Shown in pieces: positions 1 through 7,381 of a DNA stretch of 45,159 bases. The position numbers were made by a program, and so were the translations under genes. The notes under the pieces are model-generated. The model was not told where the DNA came from. It saw nothing but the letters and a program-made list of their open reading frames with translations, and searched no databases. Each line of letters begins with the position of its first letter. The first letter of the stretch is position 1. The stretch comes from Lachnospiraceae bacterium (GTDB lineage: Bacteria; Bacillota; Clostridia; Lachnospirales; Lachnospiraceae). The stretch is from contig JAFZWG010000058.1 in the NCBI GenBank assembly GCA_017617395.1, positions 1 through 45,159 of the forward strand, written 5' to 3'.

Positions 1-1
1 G

Positions 2-595
2 AAGGTTAACGGAATTTCCGCAGGTCCTGACGCTAAGAATGTTATCTTCCTTTCTGCAGATGCTTTCGGCGTTCTTCCTCCGGTATCCATCCTGACTCCC
101 GAGCAGACGCAGTACTACTTCCTGTCCGGTTTCACCGCTAAGCTTGCAGGTACCGAGCGCGGTATCACGGAGCCTACTCCTACGTTCTCCGCTTGCTTCG
201 GTCAGGCATTCCTTGAGCTTCATCCTACCAAGTACGGCGAGGAGCTCGTAAAGAAGATGCAGGCTAACGGCGCTAAGGCTTACCTGGTTAACACCGGTTG
301 GAACGGCACCGGCAAGAGAATCTCCATCAAGGATACCCGCGGTATCATCGATGCGATCCTCAGCGGCGCGATCAACAATGCTCCTACCAAGAAGATCCCG
401 ATCTTCGACTTCGAAGTTCCTACCGAGCTTCCGGGCGTTGATCCGGCTATCCTCGATCCTCGCGACACCTACGCTGACGCTTCCGTATGGGAAGGCAAGG
501 CACAGGATCTCGCAGGCCGCTTCATCAAGAACTTCGTGAAGTACGAAGGCAACGAGGCAGGCAAGGCTCTGGTAGCTGCAGGTCCTCAGCTGTAA
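2..595 (+). CDS. pckA: Phosphoenolpyruvate carboxykinase (ATP), C-terminal part
   Basis: This is the 3' end of a gene that begins before the window; about 197 residues are present in frame from base 2 to a TAA stop. The enzyme interconverts oxaloacetate + ATP and PEP + CO2 + ADP in the cytoplasm; in anaerobes it often runs in the carboxylating direction. Recognisable C-terminal stretches include [32 protein letters not shown] and [13 protein letters not shown], all typical of the ATP-dependent family. Codon use is rich in GGT, GCT and GTT, unlike the GGC/GCG-rich neighbours, which fits a highly expressed gene. A strong terminator follows directly. The start and N-terminal half cannot be assessed. 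Confidence 0.95.
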   Translation, partial: KVNGISAGPDAKNVIFLSADAFGVLPPVSILTPEQTQYYFLSGFTAKLAGTERGITEPTPTFSACFGQAFLELHPTKYGEELVKKMQANGAKAYLVNTGWNGTGKRISIKDTRGIIDAILSGAINNAPTKKIPIFDFEVPTELPGVDPAILDPRDTYADASVWEGKAQDLAGRFIKNFVKYEGNEAGKALVAAGPQL

Positions 596-617
596 TTTAA
601 GCGAAATGCAAACAAAT

Positions 618-651
618 ACGGGTCGGTGCGATCGGCACCGGCCCGTTTTTT
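618..651 (+). terminator. Rho-independent terminator after pckA
   Basis: ACGGG+CGGTGC (618-629) pairs with GCACCG+CCCGT (635-646) around a five-base loop, with one G.T wobble, and is followed by a run of six T. It sits 22 bases after the pckA stop. Confidence 0.92.
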
Positions 652-665
652 ATGTTCCTAGCTTT

Positions 666-2651
666 CTACTGCTTTTTCTTCGTAAAATGCATCACCGCCA
701 CGACGATGACCGCCACCGCCGCAAGGCCGATCAGGCAGATGATCTGCCATCCGATCGAGGACGGCCCGTGGTCATCTCTGGACTCTGCCGGCACTTCCGT
801 AGGGATTGCTTCCTCCGGCGCAGCGGTCGGCACAGCCGCTTCCGTCGGTGCCGCGGTCGGCGTCAGCTCCGCCGCTCGCTCCTCGTCGGTCTTTAAACGA
901 AGCATCGCGTACACAACGGTATCTCCGCCGAGAACCGTGTCCTTCGTGTATTCCTTCTCGTAGGTCTTGGATTGATACCAGCCGAGGAACACCCAGTCGT
1001 CAAGCACCGGATCGGCCGGGTACTCGCTTCCCATCTTGTAGCGACGCCCGTTCACCATGTAGGTGATCTTCGCATCGCCGGTCACGACGATCTCGTAGGT
1101 CGTAACCCCGAGCTCGGTCGCCACAACCATGAAGTTGCGAAGGTCCGTGGGGTCCGTGACTCCATTTTCCTTCATCGCCGCAAGGATGGTCGCGTAATCG
1201 TACCAGATCACGCTGCGGTCGCCGCTCGTCTCGCGCCTCGTGGGCTCGACGGGGATCCACCACGCCTGCTTCGTCTCGCTGTCGAGGATCAGCTTCGGCT
1301 CGCCCGCGCTCTCGCTCGTGTACACGATTCCGATCTCACGGCCCTCCTCAAACCAGCTGCTCTTCGCGCCCATCGTGATGTAGCTGGACTTCCACGCCTC
1401 CTCGGCCTTCTTGCCGCCGACAACGCTCCAGATTGCGTTGCCCGACACGCCGCCGGAAGACTTCGTAAGCGCGCTTCCGCGCTCCGTGCTCGCAAATCCG
1501 TCCATCAGGCCCTTCACGACGGTCGGATAGTTCCACTCGCACGTTTTTCTGTTGATGTATGCATGGCTCTCGCCGCCGGACTTCGTGTCGCTTCCGTTGT
1601 CCCAGATGACGATCGGAATGCCGTAGGCCTGGGAGAATTTGCCCATGCACTGCGCCCATTTGACGCGCTCGTCGGTGTTATTTTTCTCGGTCGCGCTCGT
1701 CTCACCGATGATCGCAGGAATTCCGTTGTCAAGGTAGACGCTGCGGATCGACTCGAAGATCGCCCGCACTTCGGACTCATCCGCGCCGCTGAACGTCTTC
1801 TGCGTGTCCTTTAGGCAGAAGTTGTACGGCGAGTAGACATGCACCGAAGCGATCAGGTTTCCGGCCACCTTGCCCTCGTACGACGGCAGGGAAACCGACT
1901 CCATGATGTTCGTCGAACACGACGCCGCGTAGCCGGGGATCATCAGGCAGCGCTCCTGGTTGTGACCCTTGCCGTTGGCGCGAACCGTCTGCGCGAACAC
2001 CTGCGAGAGATAATTGACCGCGTAATATCCTTCGCGGGTACCGGTCCATTCGACCGTCGAGCCGGCCATTCTGGGCTCGTTCATGCCCTCGAAGATCAGG
2101 TGCTGGTCATAGTCGGCAAATGCATCCGCAATCTGCGCCCAGACCGCCGCCAGCTCCTCGCCGACCGTGCGGTACTTCTTGTCCAGGTCCTTGATGTTGA
2201 GCCAGGACTCGTGGTGAACATTGATGATGACGAAGAGGTCCTCCTCGTAGCACCAGTCCACGACTTCCTTCACGCGCTTCATAAACGTGTCGCGGATCTT
2301 GAAATCGTGTCTTGTGTCAATCTCCTGCGCCCACGTGATCGGGATCCGGATGACGTTAAATCCTGCCTCCTTCACCGCGTGGATCAGCTCCTTCGTCACC
2401 TTCGGGTTGCCCCACGACGTCTCGTGCGTCGAATCCAGGCCGCCCGTCGCATCGAACGTGTTCCCGATGTTCCAGCCGATTCCCATCAGCGCCACGATCT
2501 CGGCCGCCGTCTTTCCGGTGAGCTCTGCGCCCTCCGCCTTCGCGACCCGGCGTCTTGCCGTCATTCCGGCCGTCACGCCTGCCACCATCGCAAGGCACAT
2601 CACCATCGATGCGATCCGCCGAAGCAGCGAACCGTTTCTCTTATTTTGCAT
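666..2651 (-). CDS. Membrane-anchored GH5-family endoglucanase (cellulase)
   Basis: Secreted glycoside hydrolase, 661 aa, expected to cut beta-glucan chains outside the cell. An N-terminal signal peptide (basic start, hydrophobic stretch ending near residue 35) leads into a GH5 (beta/alpha)8 domain (about 45-360). GIGWNIGNTF opens the domain, NEP near residue 192 carries the acid/base Glu, and IIGETSAT near 317 the nucleophile Glu. A second beta-rich module (about 375-490) may bind carbohydrate. Next come an InlB/Flg_new-like repeat (MVNGRRY to VVYAMLRL), a Pro/Thr/Ala/Glu linker, one transmembrane helix and a KKKQ tail, so the protein is probably held on the membrane. The ATG at 2651 is chosen because GGAGG lies nine bases upstream; an in-frame ATG at 2669 has no such site. 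Exact substrate is inferred. Confidence 0.92.
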   Translation of the reverse strand: MQNKRNGSLLRRIASMVMCLAMVAGVTAGMTARRRVAKAEGAELTGKTAAEIVALMGIGWNIGNTFDATGGLDSTHETSWGNPKVTKELIHAVKEAGFNVIRIPITWAQEIDTRHDFKIRDTFMKRVKEVVDWCYEEDLFVIINVHHESWLNIKDLDKKYRTVGEELAAVWAQIADAFADYDQHLIFEGMNEPRMAGSTVEWTGTREGYYAVNYLSQVFAQTVRANGKGHNQERCLMIPGYAASCSTNIMESVSLPSYEGKVAGNLIASVHVYSPYNFCLKDTQKTFSGADESEVRAIFESIRSVYLDNGIPAIIGETSATEKNNTDERVKWAQCMGKFSQAYGIPIVIWDNGSDTKSGGESHAYINRKTCEWNYPTVVKGLMDGFASTERGSALTKSSGGVSGNAIWSVVGGKKAEEAWKSSYITMGAKSSWFEEGREIGIVYTSESAGEPKLILDSETKQAWWIPVEPTRRETSGDRSVIWYDYATILAAMKENGVTDPTDLRNFMVVATELGVTTYEIVVTGDAKITYMVNGRRYKMGSEYPADPVLDDWVFLGWYQSKTYEKEYTKDTVLGGDTVVYAMLRLKTDEERAAELTPTAAPTEAAVPTAAPEEAIPTEVPAESRDDHGPSSIGWQIICLIGLAAVAVIVVAVMHFTKKKQ

Positions 2652-2747
2652 CCAATCCATCCTCCGCATTTTTCCAAATCAATTGTTTCGCACAATTGCC
2701 ATCCCACATTGTATCGAACAACGGCTCCTTCCGTCAAGCGGTTTTCG

Positions 2748-2847
2748 GGTGAACACGGGGCAGTTCTTATGTCACATTTTTAATTTGAAAGGAAAGATTG
2801 CATTTTCCGGGATTTTCACGCGACAAAAGAACTGTCCCCTTGTCACC
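2748..2847. repeat. Palindromic repeat pair (REP/MITE-like)
   Basis: Two 28-base arms, 2748-2775 and 2820-2847, are imperfect inverted copies of each other (about 7 differences), separated by 44 bases. Each follows the pattern GGTGA...GGGGnCAGTTCTT..TGTC(A/G)C. A third member of the family lies at 45128-45159. The element fills the gap between two divergent genes. It has no coding capacity, so if it moves it needs help in trans. Confidence 0.7.
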
Positions 2848-2869
2848 TTCCACGGCTGTGTGCTATACT
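2840..2869 (+). promoter_or_regulatory. Predicted promoter of birA
   Basis: TTGTCA (2840-2845), 18-base spacer, TATACT (2864-2869) with an upstream TGTG resembling an extended -10. The -35 lies inside the right arm of the palindromic repeat, so the repeat may supply part of this promoter. Confidence 0.55.
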
Positions 2870-2898
2870 TCCCTAGGGAAAGGAGGTTCCGGCGCAAC

Positions 2899-3762
2899 AT
2901 GGACATGGATTTGGTGACATCGCTTCTTCGGGAGCCCGCGCGGATTCGTCTGCTTGACCGGGATACCGTGACGTCCACGAACCTCCTGGTGAAGGAGCTC
3001 GGGGCGCAGGGGGCGCCCGAGGGCACACTGATGGCCGCAAAGGAACAGACGCTCGGGCGCGGCCGGCTCGGACGGCGGTTCGAATCGCCGAGCGGGACCG
3101 GACTGTACCACACGATTCTGCTGCGGCCGGACCTGACGCTTGCGCAGAGCGTGCACATCACGATTCTCGCGGCCGTCGCGGTCGCGGAGGGCATCGAGGA
3201 GACGACCGGACTGCGGCCGGAGATCAAGTGGGTGAACGACCTCTACCTTGGCGACCGGAAGATCTGCGGAATTCTTGCGGAGTCCGCGCTTCGTCCCGGG
3301 TCGGACCGCATCGATTACACGGCTCTCGGAATCGGCATCAACCTTGCGGAGCCCGAGGGCGGCTTTGCGGGAACCGCCGCAGGCGTCGCGGGCGCGCTGT
3401 ACCCGGCCGGAGGTTGTCCCGCGGAGCTTCCGGAGCGGCTGTTGGCAGCAATCGTGAACCGGGTGACCGCGTACTATGATGAGTTGTGCGAAGCATTTGC
3501 CGAAGGGGCGGACGGTGCCGCAACCGCGGAAAATGCAGCCGGCTCCTCTCCCGCGCAGGCTCTCAGCTACATGGCGCGCTACCGCGCGTCGGACTACCTC
3601 TTCGGGAAGGATGTATGGCTTGTGGGGGACATTACAAGGCCGGACACCGCACGTCCGGCAAGAGCCGTCGCAATCGACGGGCAGGGGCGTCTGGTCGTCA
3701 CTCTGCCGGACGGCAGCGCCGAGGCGGTGAGTTTCGGGGAGGTGACCGTGCGGACAAGGTAA
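2899..3762 (+). CDS. birA: Biotin--[acetyl-CoA-carboxylase] ligase, no repressor domain
   Basis: Cytoplasmic enzyme, 287 aa, that makes biotinyl-AMP and attaches biotin to carboxylase carrier lysines. The catalytic signature GRGRLGR (53-59) is followed by SPSGTGLY and by KWVNDLYLGDRKICGIL, the biotin-binding core. The N-terminal winged helix found in E. coli-type BirA is missing, so this is a class I ligase, not a repressor. The C-terminal SH3-like domain is present but interrupted by an Ala/Gly-rich insertion near 205-220. ATG 2899 is chosen because AGGAGG at 2881-2886 lies 12 bases upstream. It runs toward the next gene with a 39-base gap, which suggests co-transcription. Confidence 0.93.
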   Translation: MDMDLVTSLLREPARIRLLDRDTVTSTNLLVKELGAQGAPEGTLMAAKEQTLGRGRLGRRFESPSGTGLYHTILLRPDLTLAQSVHITILAAVAVAEGIEETTGLRPEIKWVNDLYLGDRKICGILAESALRPGSDRIDYTALGIGINLAEPEGGFAGTAAGVAGALYPAGGCPAELPERLLAAIVNRVTAYYDELCEAFAEGADGAATAENAAGSSPAQALSYMARYRASDYLFGKDVWLVGDITRPDTARPARAVAIDGQGRLVVTLPDGSAEAVSFGEVTVRTR

Positions 3763-3801
3763 CCGCGCGGAGGTGCAGCAAAGGCACAAGGAGAACAAAG
3801 G

Positions 3802-5793
3802 ATGAATCTGGAAGAATATATCAAGGCCAAACGGGCCGGTGAAAAAGAGTACGATTACTGTGTGTCGAAGGGTATTCACCCGTATCTGGTAAGCCTGGAC
3901 GACATGCTTTCGCGCGTGCAGGTGGAGAGCCGCATCAAGCTGGGCCTCACGGACATTCCGATGGAGAAGATCGTCGGAACGTACAATGAGGGCCGAAGCA
4001 ATGCATTTGCCAGAAACTTCATGCCGCTTTTAGACAAGGAATCCGAGTTTGCGATGAAGTGGGCGAGCCTTTACGAGTCGATGGAGGCCGAGGGCCTTCG
4101 CGACCCCGTCATCGCCTACGAGTTCCTGGATCAGTACTACATCCAGGAGGGCAACAAGCGCGTGAGTGTCTCGCGGTGCATGGGCGCCGTGACGATCGAA
4201 GGCTATGTTACGCGCATCATTCCGAAGCGCAACGACACGAAGGAAATCCAGATGTACTACGAGTTCCTGGATTTCTATGACAAGACGCAGATCAATTACC
4301 TCTCCTTCTCGAAGGAGGGCAGCTATACGCTTCTTTTGAAGGCAACCTACAACACGACCGACCAGCCTTGGGACGATGAGATGAAGGCGGACTTCCGCTC
4401 CTCCTACATCGCGTTCAGCAAGGAGTTTCTGGCGCGCGGCGGGAACAAGCTCGCGCTCACGGTCTCGGATGCATTTTTAGTGTACTTAAGCATCTTCGGC
4501 TACGAGGAGGCCAAGGAGGCGCTCGCCTCGGAATTCCGGGACAACATCGGCAAGATCTGGAACGAGTTTGAGCTCTACAGCCGCCATAAGACGATCTCGA
4601 TCTCGATGAACCCGATCGCGGAGCCGAAAAAGCACACATTCTCGATGCTCATGTCGCCGAAGTCCTACGCGGCCGCGTGGGTGTACGAAAAGCCGAAGGA
4701 GATCAGCGCCTGGACCTACGCGCACGAGATGGGCCGCGAGTATGTCTCCGACGTCTTCGGCAAACAGATCAACACCGACGCCGTGTTCGGCGTTTCGGTC
4801 TCCGAGGCTGCGGAGACCATGGAAAAGCTTATAAAAGAAGGCTACAACATTCTCTTTACGACGTCACCGCAGTTCTTCCCGGCGTGCGCGAAGGTTGCGG
4901 TCGAGCATCCGGACGTCAAGGTCCTCAACTGCTCCTTAAACCTCTCCTCGCGCCACGTTCGCTCGTATTATCTTCGCATGTACGAAGCCAAATTCATGAT
5001 CGGCGCTCTCGCCGGTGCCCTGGCAACCGACGACCGCATCGGCTACGTGGCCGACTACCCGATCTTCGGAGTGACCGCGAGCATCAATGCATTTGCCCTC
5101 GGTGCGCGCATGGTCAACCCCAAGGCCGAGGTCTACCTCGAGTGGTCGACCGTCAAGGGCAGCGCCCCGAAGGAACGCTTCCGCGAGAAGGGCATCACGC
5201 TCATCTCGAGCCGCGACTTAAATGCCCCCGCGAGCATGTCGCGCGAGTTCGGTCTCTTCCGCCGCAACGGCGAGGAGGTCGCCAAGAACTACGCGCTTCC
5301 GGTTTGGCACTGGGGAAAAATGTACGAAGACATCCTGCGCACCATCCTAAACGGCAACTGGAAGGACGAGGAGGAGTCCGCCGGCAACCGCGCGCTCAAC
5401 TACTGGTGGGGCATGTCCGCGGGTGCCATCGACGTGATCTACTCCGACCGCATCCCGACCGGCACGAAGCTTCTTCTCAAGATTCTTCGCGCATCGCTTA
5501 CAAGCGGCGGTTTCAATCTGTTCTCGGAGCTTCTCAAGTTCCGGGACGGCACGCAGATTGAGGCCGGCGACGGTCTCGCGCCGGAGGACATCCTCAAGAT
5601 GGACAAACTTCTTTACAACGTCCACGGCAGCATCCCTTCGATCGACGACATCAGCGACGAATACCGCGCATTTATCGAGGCGCAGGGCATCTTCCGCCCG
5701 GAGGCCGACACGCACTTAAGCGACGCCAGCCCCCTGACCGGCCCCGACACAACGCCGGTGGTGCACGCCTCCGACGAGATCACCGACAAATGA
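3802..5793 (+). CDS. Cytoplasmic ParB-like/BMP-domain fusion protein
   Basis: 663 aa with no signal peptide or lipobox. The N-terminal part (about 50-140) has the YYIQEGNKRVSVSRCMGA pattern of ParB/sulfiredoxin-like domains (EGNKR signature). A helical middle section follows. Roughly residues 285-600 match the BMP/PnrA family of nucleoside-binding proteins: EGYNILFTTSPQFF, EAKFMIGALAGALA and IGYVADYPIFGVTASINAFA. Normal BMP proteins are exported lipoproteins, like the one at 22539, so a cytoplasmic copy suggests an intracellular purine-nucleoside sensor or a DNA- or nucleotide-linked role; this is inference. AAGGAG lies nine bases before ATG 3802. It follows birA closely. The last 30 residues are a low-complexity tail. 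Confidence 0.75.
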   Translation: MNLEEYIKAKRAGEKEYDYCVSKGIHPYLVSLDDMLSRVQVESRIKLGLTDIPMEKIVGTYNEGRSNAFARNFMPLLDKESEFAMKWASLYESMEAEGLRDPVIAYEFLDQYYIQEGNKRVSVSRCMGAVTIEGYVTRIIPKRNDTKEIQMYYEFLDFYDKTQINYLSFSKEGSYTLLLKATYNTTDQPWDDEMKADFRSSYIAFSKEFLARGGNKLALTVSDAFLVYLSIFGYEEAKEALASEFRDNIGKIWNEFELYSRHKTISISMNPIAEPKKHTFSMLMSPKSYAAAWVYEKPKEISAWTYAHEMGREYVSDVFGKQINTDAVFGVSVSEAAETMEKLIKEGYNILFTTSPQFFPACAKVAVEHPDVKVLNCSLNLSSRHVRSYYLRMYEAKFMIGALAGALATDDRIGYVADYPIFGVTASINAFALGARMVNPKAEVYLEWSTVKGSAPKERFREKGITLISSRDLNAPASMSREFGLFRRNGEEVAKNYALPVWHWGKMYEDILRTILNGNWKDEEESAGNRALNYWWGMSAGAIDVIYSDRIPTGTKLLLKILRASLTSGGFNLFSELLKFRDGTQIEAGDGLAPEDILKMDKLLYNVHGSIPSIDDISDEYRAFIEAQGIFRPEADTHLSDASPLTGPDTTPVVHASDEITDK

Positions 5794-5799
5794 TTTCCT

Positions 5800-5817
5800 A
5801 AGCTTTTCATAAAGCTT
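5800..5817. other. Short hairpin in intergenic gap
   Basis: AAGCTTT-TCAT-AAAGCTT forms a perfect 7-bp stem just after the stop at 5793. There is no T-run, so it is not called a terminator; it may stabilise or separate transcripts. Confidence 0.35.
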
Positions 5818-5878
5818 CTGCCGACCAAAGAAACCATCCTCGTGCCGCACCGTGCGGTTTCGGAAGAAAGGCCCCGCA

Positions 5879-6553
5879 ATGAAGATCCTGATTGTCTCCG
5901 ACAAAGAATCCAAATCCCTCTGGGATTACTACGAGCCCGGCAAGCTGGACCCGTACGATCTCATTATTTCCTGCGGGGATCTTGCGCCGCAATACCTCTC
6001 GTTCCTGGCGACATTTACGAAGGCGCCGGTTTTGTACGTGCACGGCAACCATGACGACTGCTACGAGCAGACTCCGCCGGAGGGCTGCATCGACATCGAC
6101 GGCAAGGTCTACTTCTTCCGCGGTCTTCGCATCGTTGGTCTCGGCGGTTCCATGCGCTACCGCCCCGGCATCAACCAGTACACAGACGAGGAGATGTCCC
6201 ACCGCATCCGAAAGCTCCGCTACCGCCTGTGGCGCTGCCACGGCTTCGACCTTTTGGTAACGCACTCGCCCGCCAAGGGGCTCGGGGACTGCGAGGACTT
6301 AACGCACACGGGCTTTGCACCGTTTGTCAACATGCTCGACCGCTACCAGCCGAAATACCACGTTCACGGCCACGTGCACGCGAACTACTCCTACAAGAAA
6401 AAGGGCCCGATCCAGCACGGCCCCACCACTATCTTAAACGTCTACGAGTCCTACGTTTTGGAGATTCCGGATCCGCCGGTCGAGGCGACTGACACGCCGA
6501 AGCGCCGCCACCGCAGGCACCGCCGTAAAAAGCACGCGCAGGCTGCGGAGTAA
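5879..6553 (+). CDS. Calcineurin-like metallophosphoesterase
   Basis: 224 aa cytoplasmic protein of the metallophosphoesterase superfamily, which hydrolyses phosphomono- or diesters using two metal ions. The metal-binding motifs appear in order: SDKES near the start, CGDL (about 33-36), GNHD (about 58-61), a THSP motif, and HGHVH near residue 165. The first motif has D but not the usual DxH histidine. A basic tail (KRRHRRHRRKK) ends the protein and could bind nucleic acid or membrane. ATG 5879 is chosen: GAAAGG is upstream and the fold starts at once with MKILIVSD. The natural substrate cannot be read from the sequence. Confidence 0.85.
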   Translation: MKILIVSDKESKSLWDYYEPGKLDPYDLIISCGDLAPQYLSFLATFTKAPVLYVHGNHDDCYEQTPPEGCIDIDGKVYFFRGLRIVGLGGSMRYRPGINQYTDEEMSHRIRKLRYRLWRCHGFDLLVTHSPAKGLGDCEDLTHTGFAPFVNMLDRYQPKYHVHGHVHANYSYKKKGPIQHGPTTILNVYESYVLEIPDPPVEATDTPKRRHRRHRRKKHAQAAE

Positions 6554-6554
6554 A

Positions 6555-6579
6555 GTGCATTTGCCGTTGACAAATGCAC
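6555..6579. repeat. Inverted pair of the TGCATTTG word
   Basis: GTGCATTTG (6555-6563) and CAAATGCAC (6571-6579) form a perfect 9-bp inverted repeat with a 7-base loop, two bases after the phosphoesterase stop codon. It contains one exact copy of the iterated word TGCATTTKCC (6556-6565) and one single-mismatch copy in the opposite orientation. The -35 of the queT promoter overlaps its loop and right arm. Confidence 0.75.
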
Positions 6580-6596
6580 CCCCGCTGTGGTATGCT
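6567..6596 (+). promoter_or_regulatory. Predicted promoter of queT
   Basis: TTGACA (6567-6572), 18-base spacer, TATGCT (6591-6596). It lies about 40 bases before the riboswitch-like structure. Confidence 0.6.
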
Positions 6597-6603
6597 CTGC
6601 GTT

Positions 6604-6677
6604 GCGGTCTTTCGGGGCCGCACAATCAAACAACGGTGAGTTCGAAACCATCCTCACCTAAAACAAAACTATGGAGG
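6604..6677 (+). promoter_or_regulatory. Probable preQ1-I riboswitch upstream of queT
   Basis: After a small hairpin (GCGGTC/GGCCGC, 6604-6621), GGTGAG (6635-6640) pairs with CTCACC (6653-6658) around a 12-base loop beginning TTC. An A-rich tail TAAAACAAAACTATGG follows. CCAT in the loop (6648-6651) can pair with ATGG (6671-6674), giving the H-type pseudoknot of preQ1 class I aptamers. The pseudoknot would cover the GGAGG ribosome site at 6673-6677, so ligand binding should block translation. The gene downstream is a queuosine-precursor transporter, which supports the call. The loop differs from the textbook consensus. Confidence 0.62.
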
Positions 6678-6685
6678 ATTCTTTT

Positions 6686-7285
6686 ATGGATCGCAGATCT
6701 ACTCTTTTCCTGACAAGAGCGGCTTTAATCGCTGCGCTCTATGTCGTTCTGTCCGAGGTGTCTCAGCTGCTCGGACTCTGCAGCGGCGTCATTCAATGCC
6801 GCATTTCCGAAGCTTTGACGATATTGCCCGCATTTCTCGTGGAAGCGATTCCCGGCCTCTACATCGGCTGTCTTCTCACGAACATTCTGACCGGCTGTGC
6901 CGCATGGGACATTGCGTTCGGCCCCGTTGCCACGCTTTTGGGTGCGCTCGTAACCTACGCGATCGGCCGCGCGGTCCGCGCAAGAGCATATCATAAGCCG
7001 ACAGACGCCGACGGAAACGTATCTATGAAGGCTTCGTTCGGCCGTTTCATCCTGATTACGATCATGTACGTGATTCCCCCGATCCTCGCCAACGCGATGA
7101 TCATTCCGCCGATTCTTCGGTACGCCTACGGCGCAGAGGACGCTTACTGGTTCCTCACCTGCACCGTCGCTGCCGGCGAGATCATCGCCTGCGGAATCTT
7201 CGGAGGTCTCCTGCACGCGGCGATCGTGAAAAATGCAGGGCTTCGCAATCTGATCTTGACCCCCACGGAGAAGCGCCCGGCATAA
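6686..7285 (+). CDS. queT: QueT-family queuosine-precursor transporter
   Basis: 199 aa integral membrane protein of the QueT family, the substrate-specific subunit thought to bring preQ1 or preQ0 into the cell for tRNA queuosine synthesis, probably through an ECF energy-coupling module. Hydrophobic segments include ALIAALYVVLSEVS and the cytoplasmic-side motif QCRISEALTILPAFL, followed by a GCLLTNILTGCAAWDIAFGP stretch typical of the family. ATG 6686 is chosen because GGAGG (6673-6677) lies eight bases upstream; the ATG at 6671 overlaps that site and is unlikely. No queuosine biosynthesis genes are nearby, in line with a salvage role. Confidence 0.88.
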   Translation: MDRRSTLFLTRAALIAALYVVLSEVSQLLGLCSGVIQCRISEALTILPAFLVEAIPGLYIGCLLTNILTGCAAWDIAFGPVATLLGALVTYAIGRAVRARAYHKPTDADGNVSMKASFGRFILITIMYVIPPILANAMIIPPILRYAYGAEDAYWFLTCTVAAGEIIACGIFGGLLHAAIVKNAGLRNLILTPTEKRPA

Positions 7286-7307
7286 TCCCGGTATAATACA
7301 GACAAAC

Positions 7308-7343
7308 AAAGCCCGCTGTCACATTGCTGACAACGGGCTTTTT
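7308..7343. terminator. Terminator between queT and asnS (possibly bidirectional)
   Basis: AAGCCCG and TGTCA (7309-7321) pair with TGACA and CGGGCTT (7328-7340) across a single mismatch, with TTT following on plus and a T-rich TTTGTTTGT on minus. It separates two convergent genes. Confidence 0.88.
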
Positions 7344-7381
7344 GCATGCTCATTTTCGATTGGTTTTAACTACCGGTTCGA

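Noticed and set aside
1839..2783. Long open frame on the plus strand opposite the GH5 gene
   Set aside because: It is an antisense shadow rich in Arg, His and Leu, typical of GC-rich coding DNA, with no domain and no ribosome site.
6671..6688. Earlier ATG (6671) as queT start
   Set aside because: It overlaps the only ribosome site, GGAGG, which fits ATG 6686.
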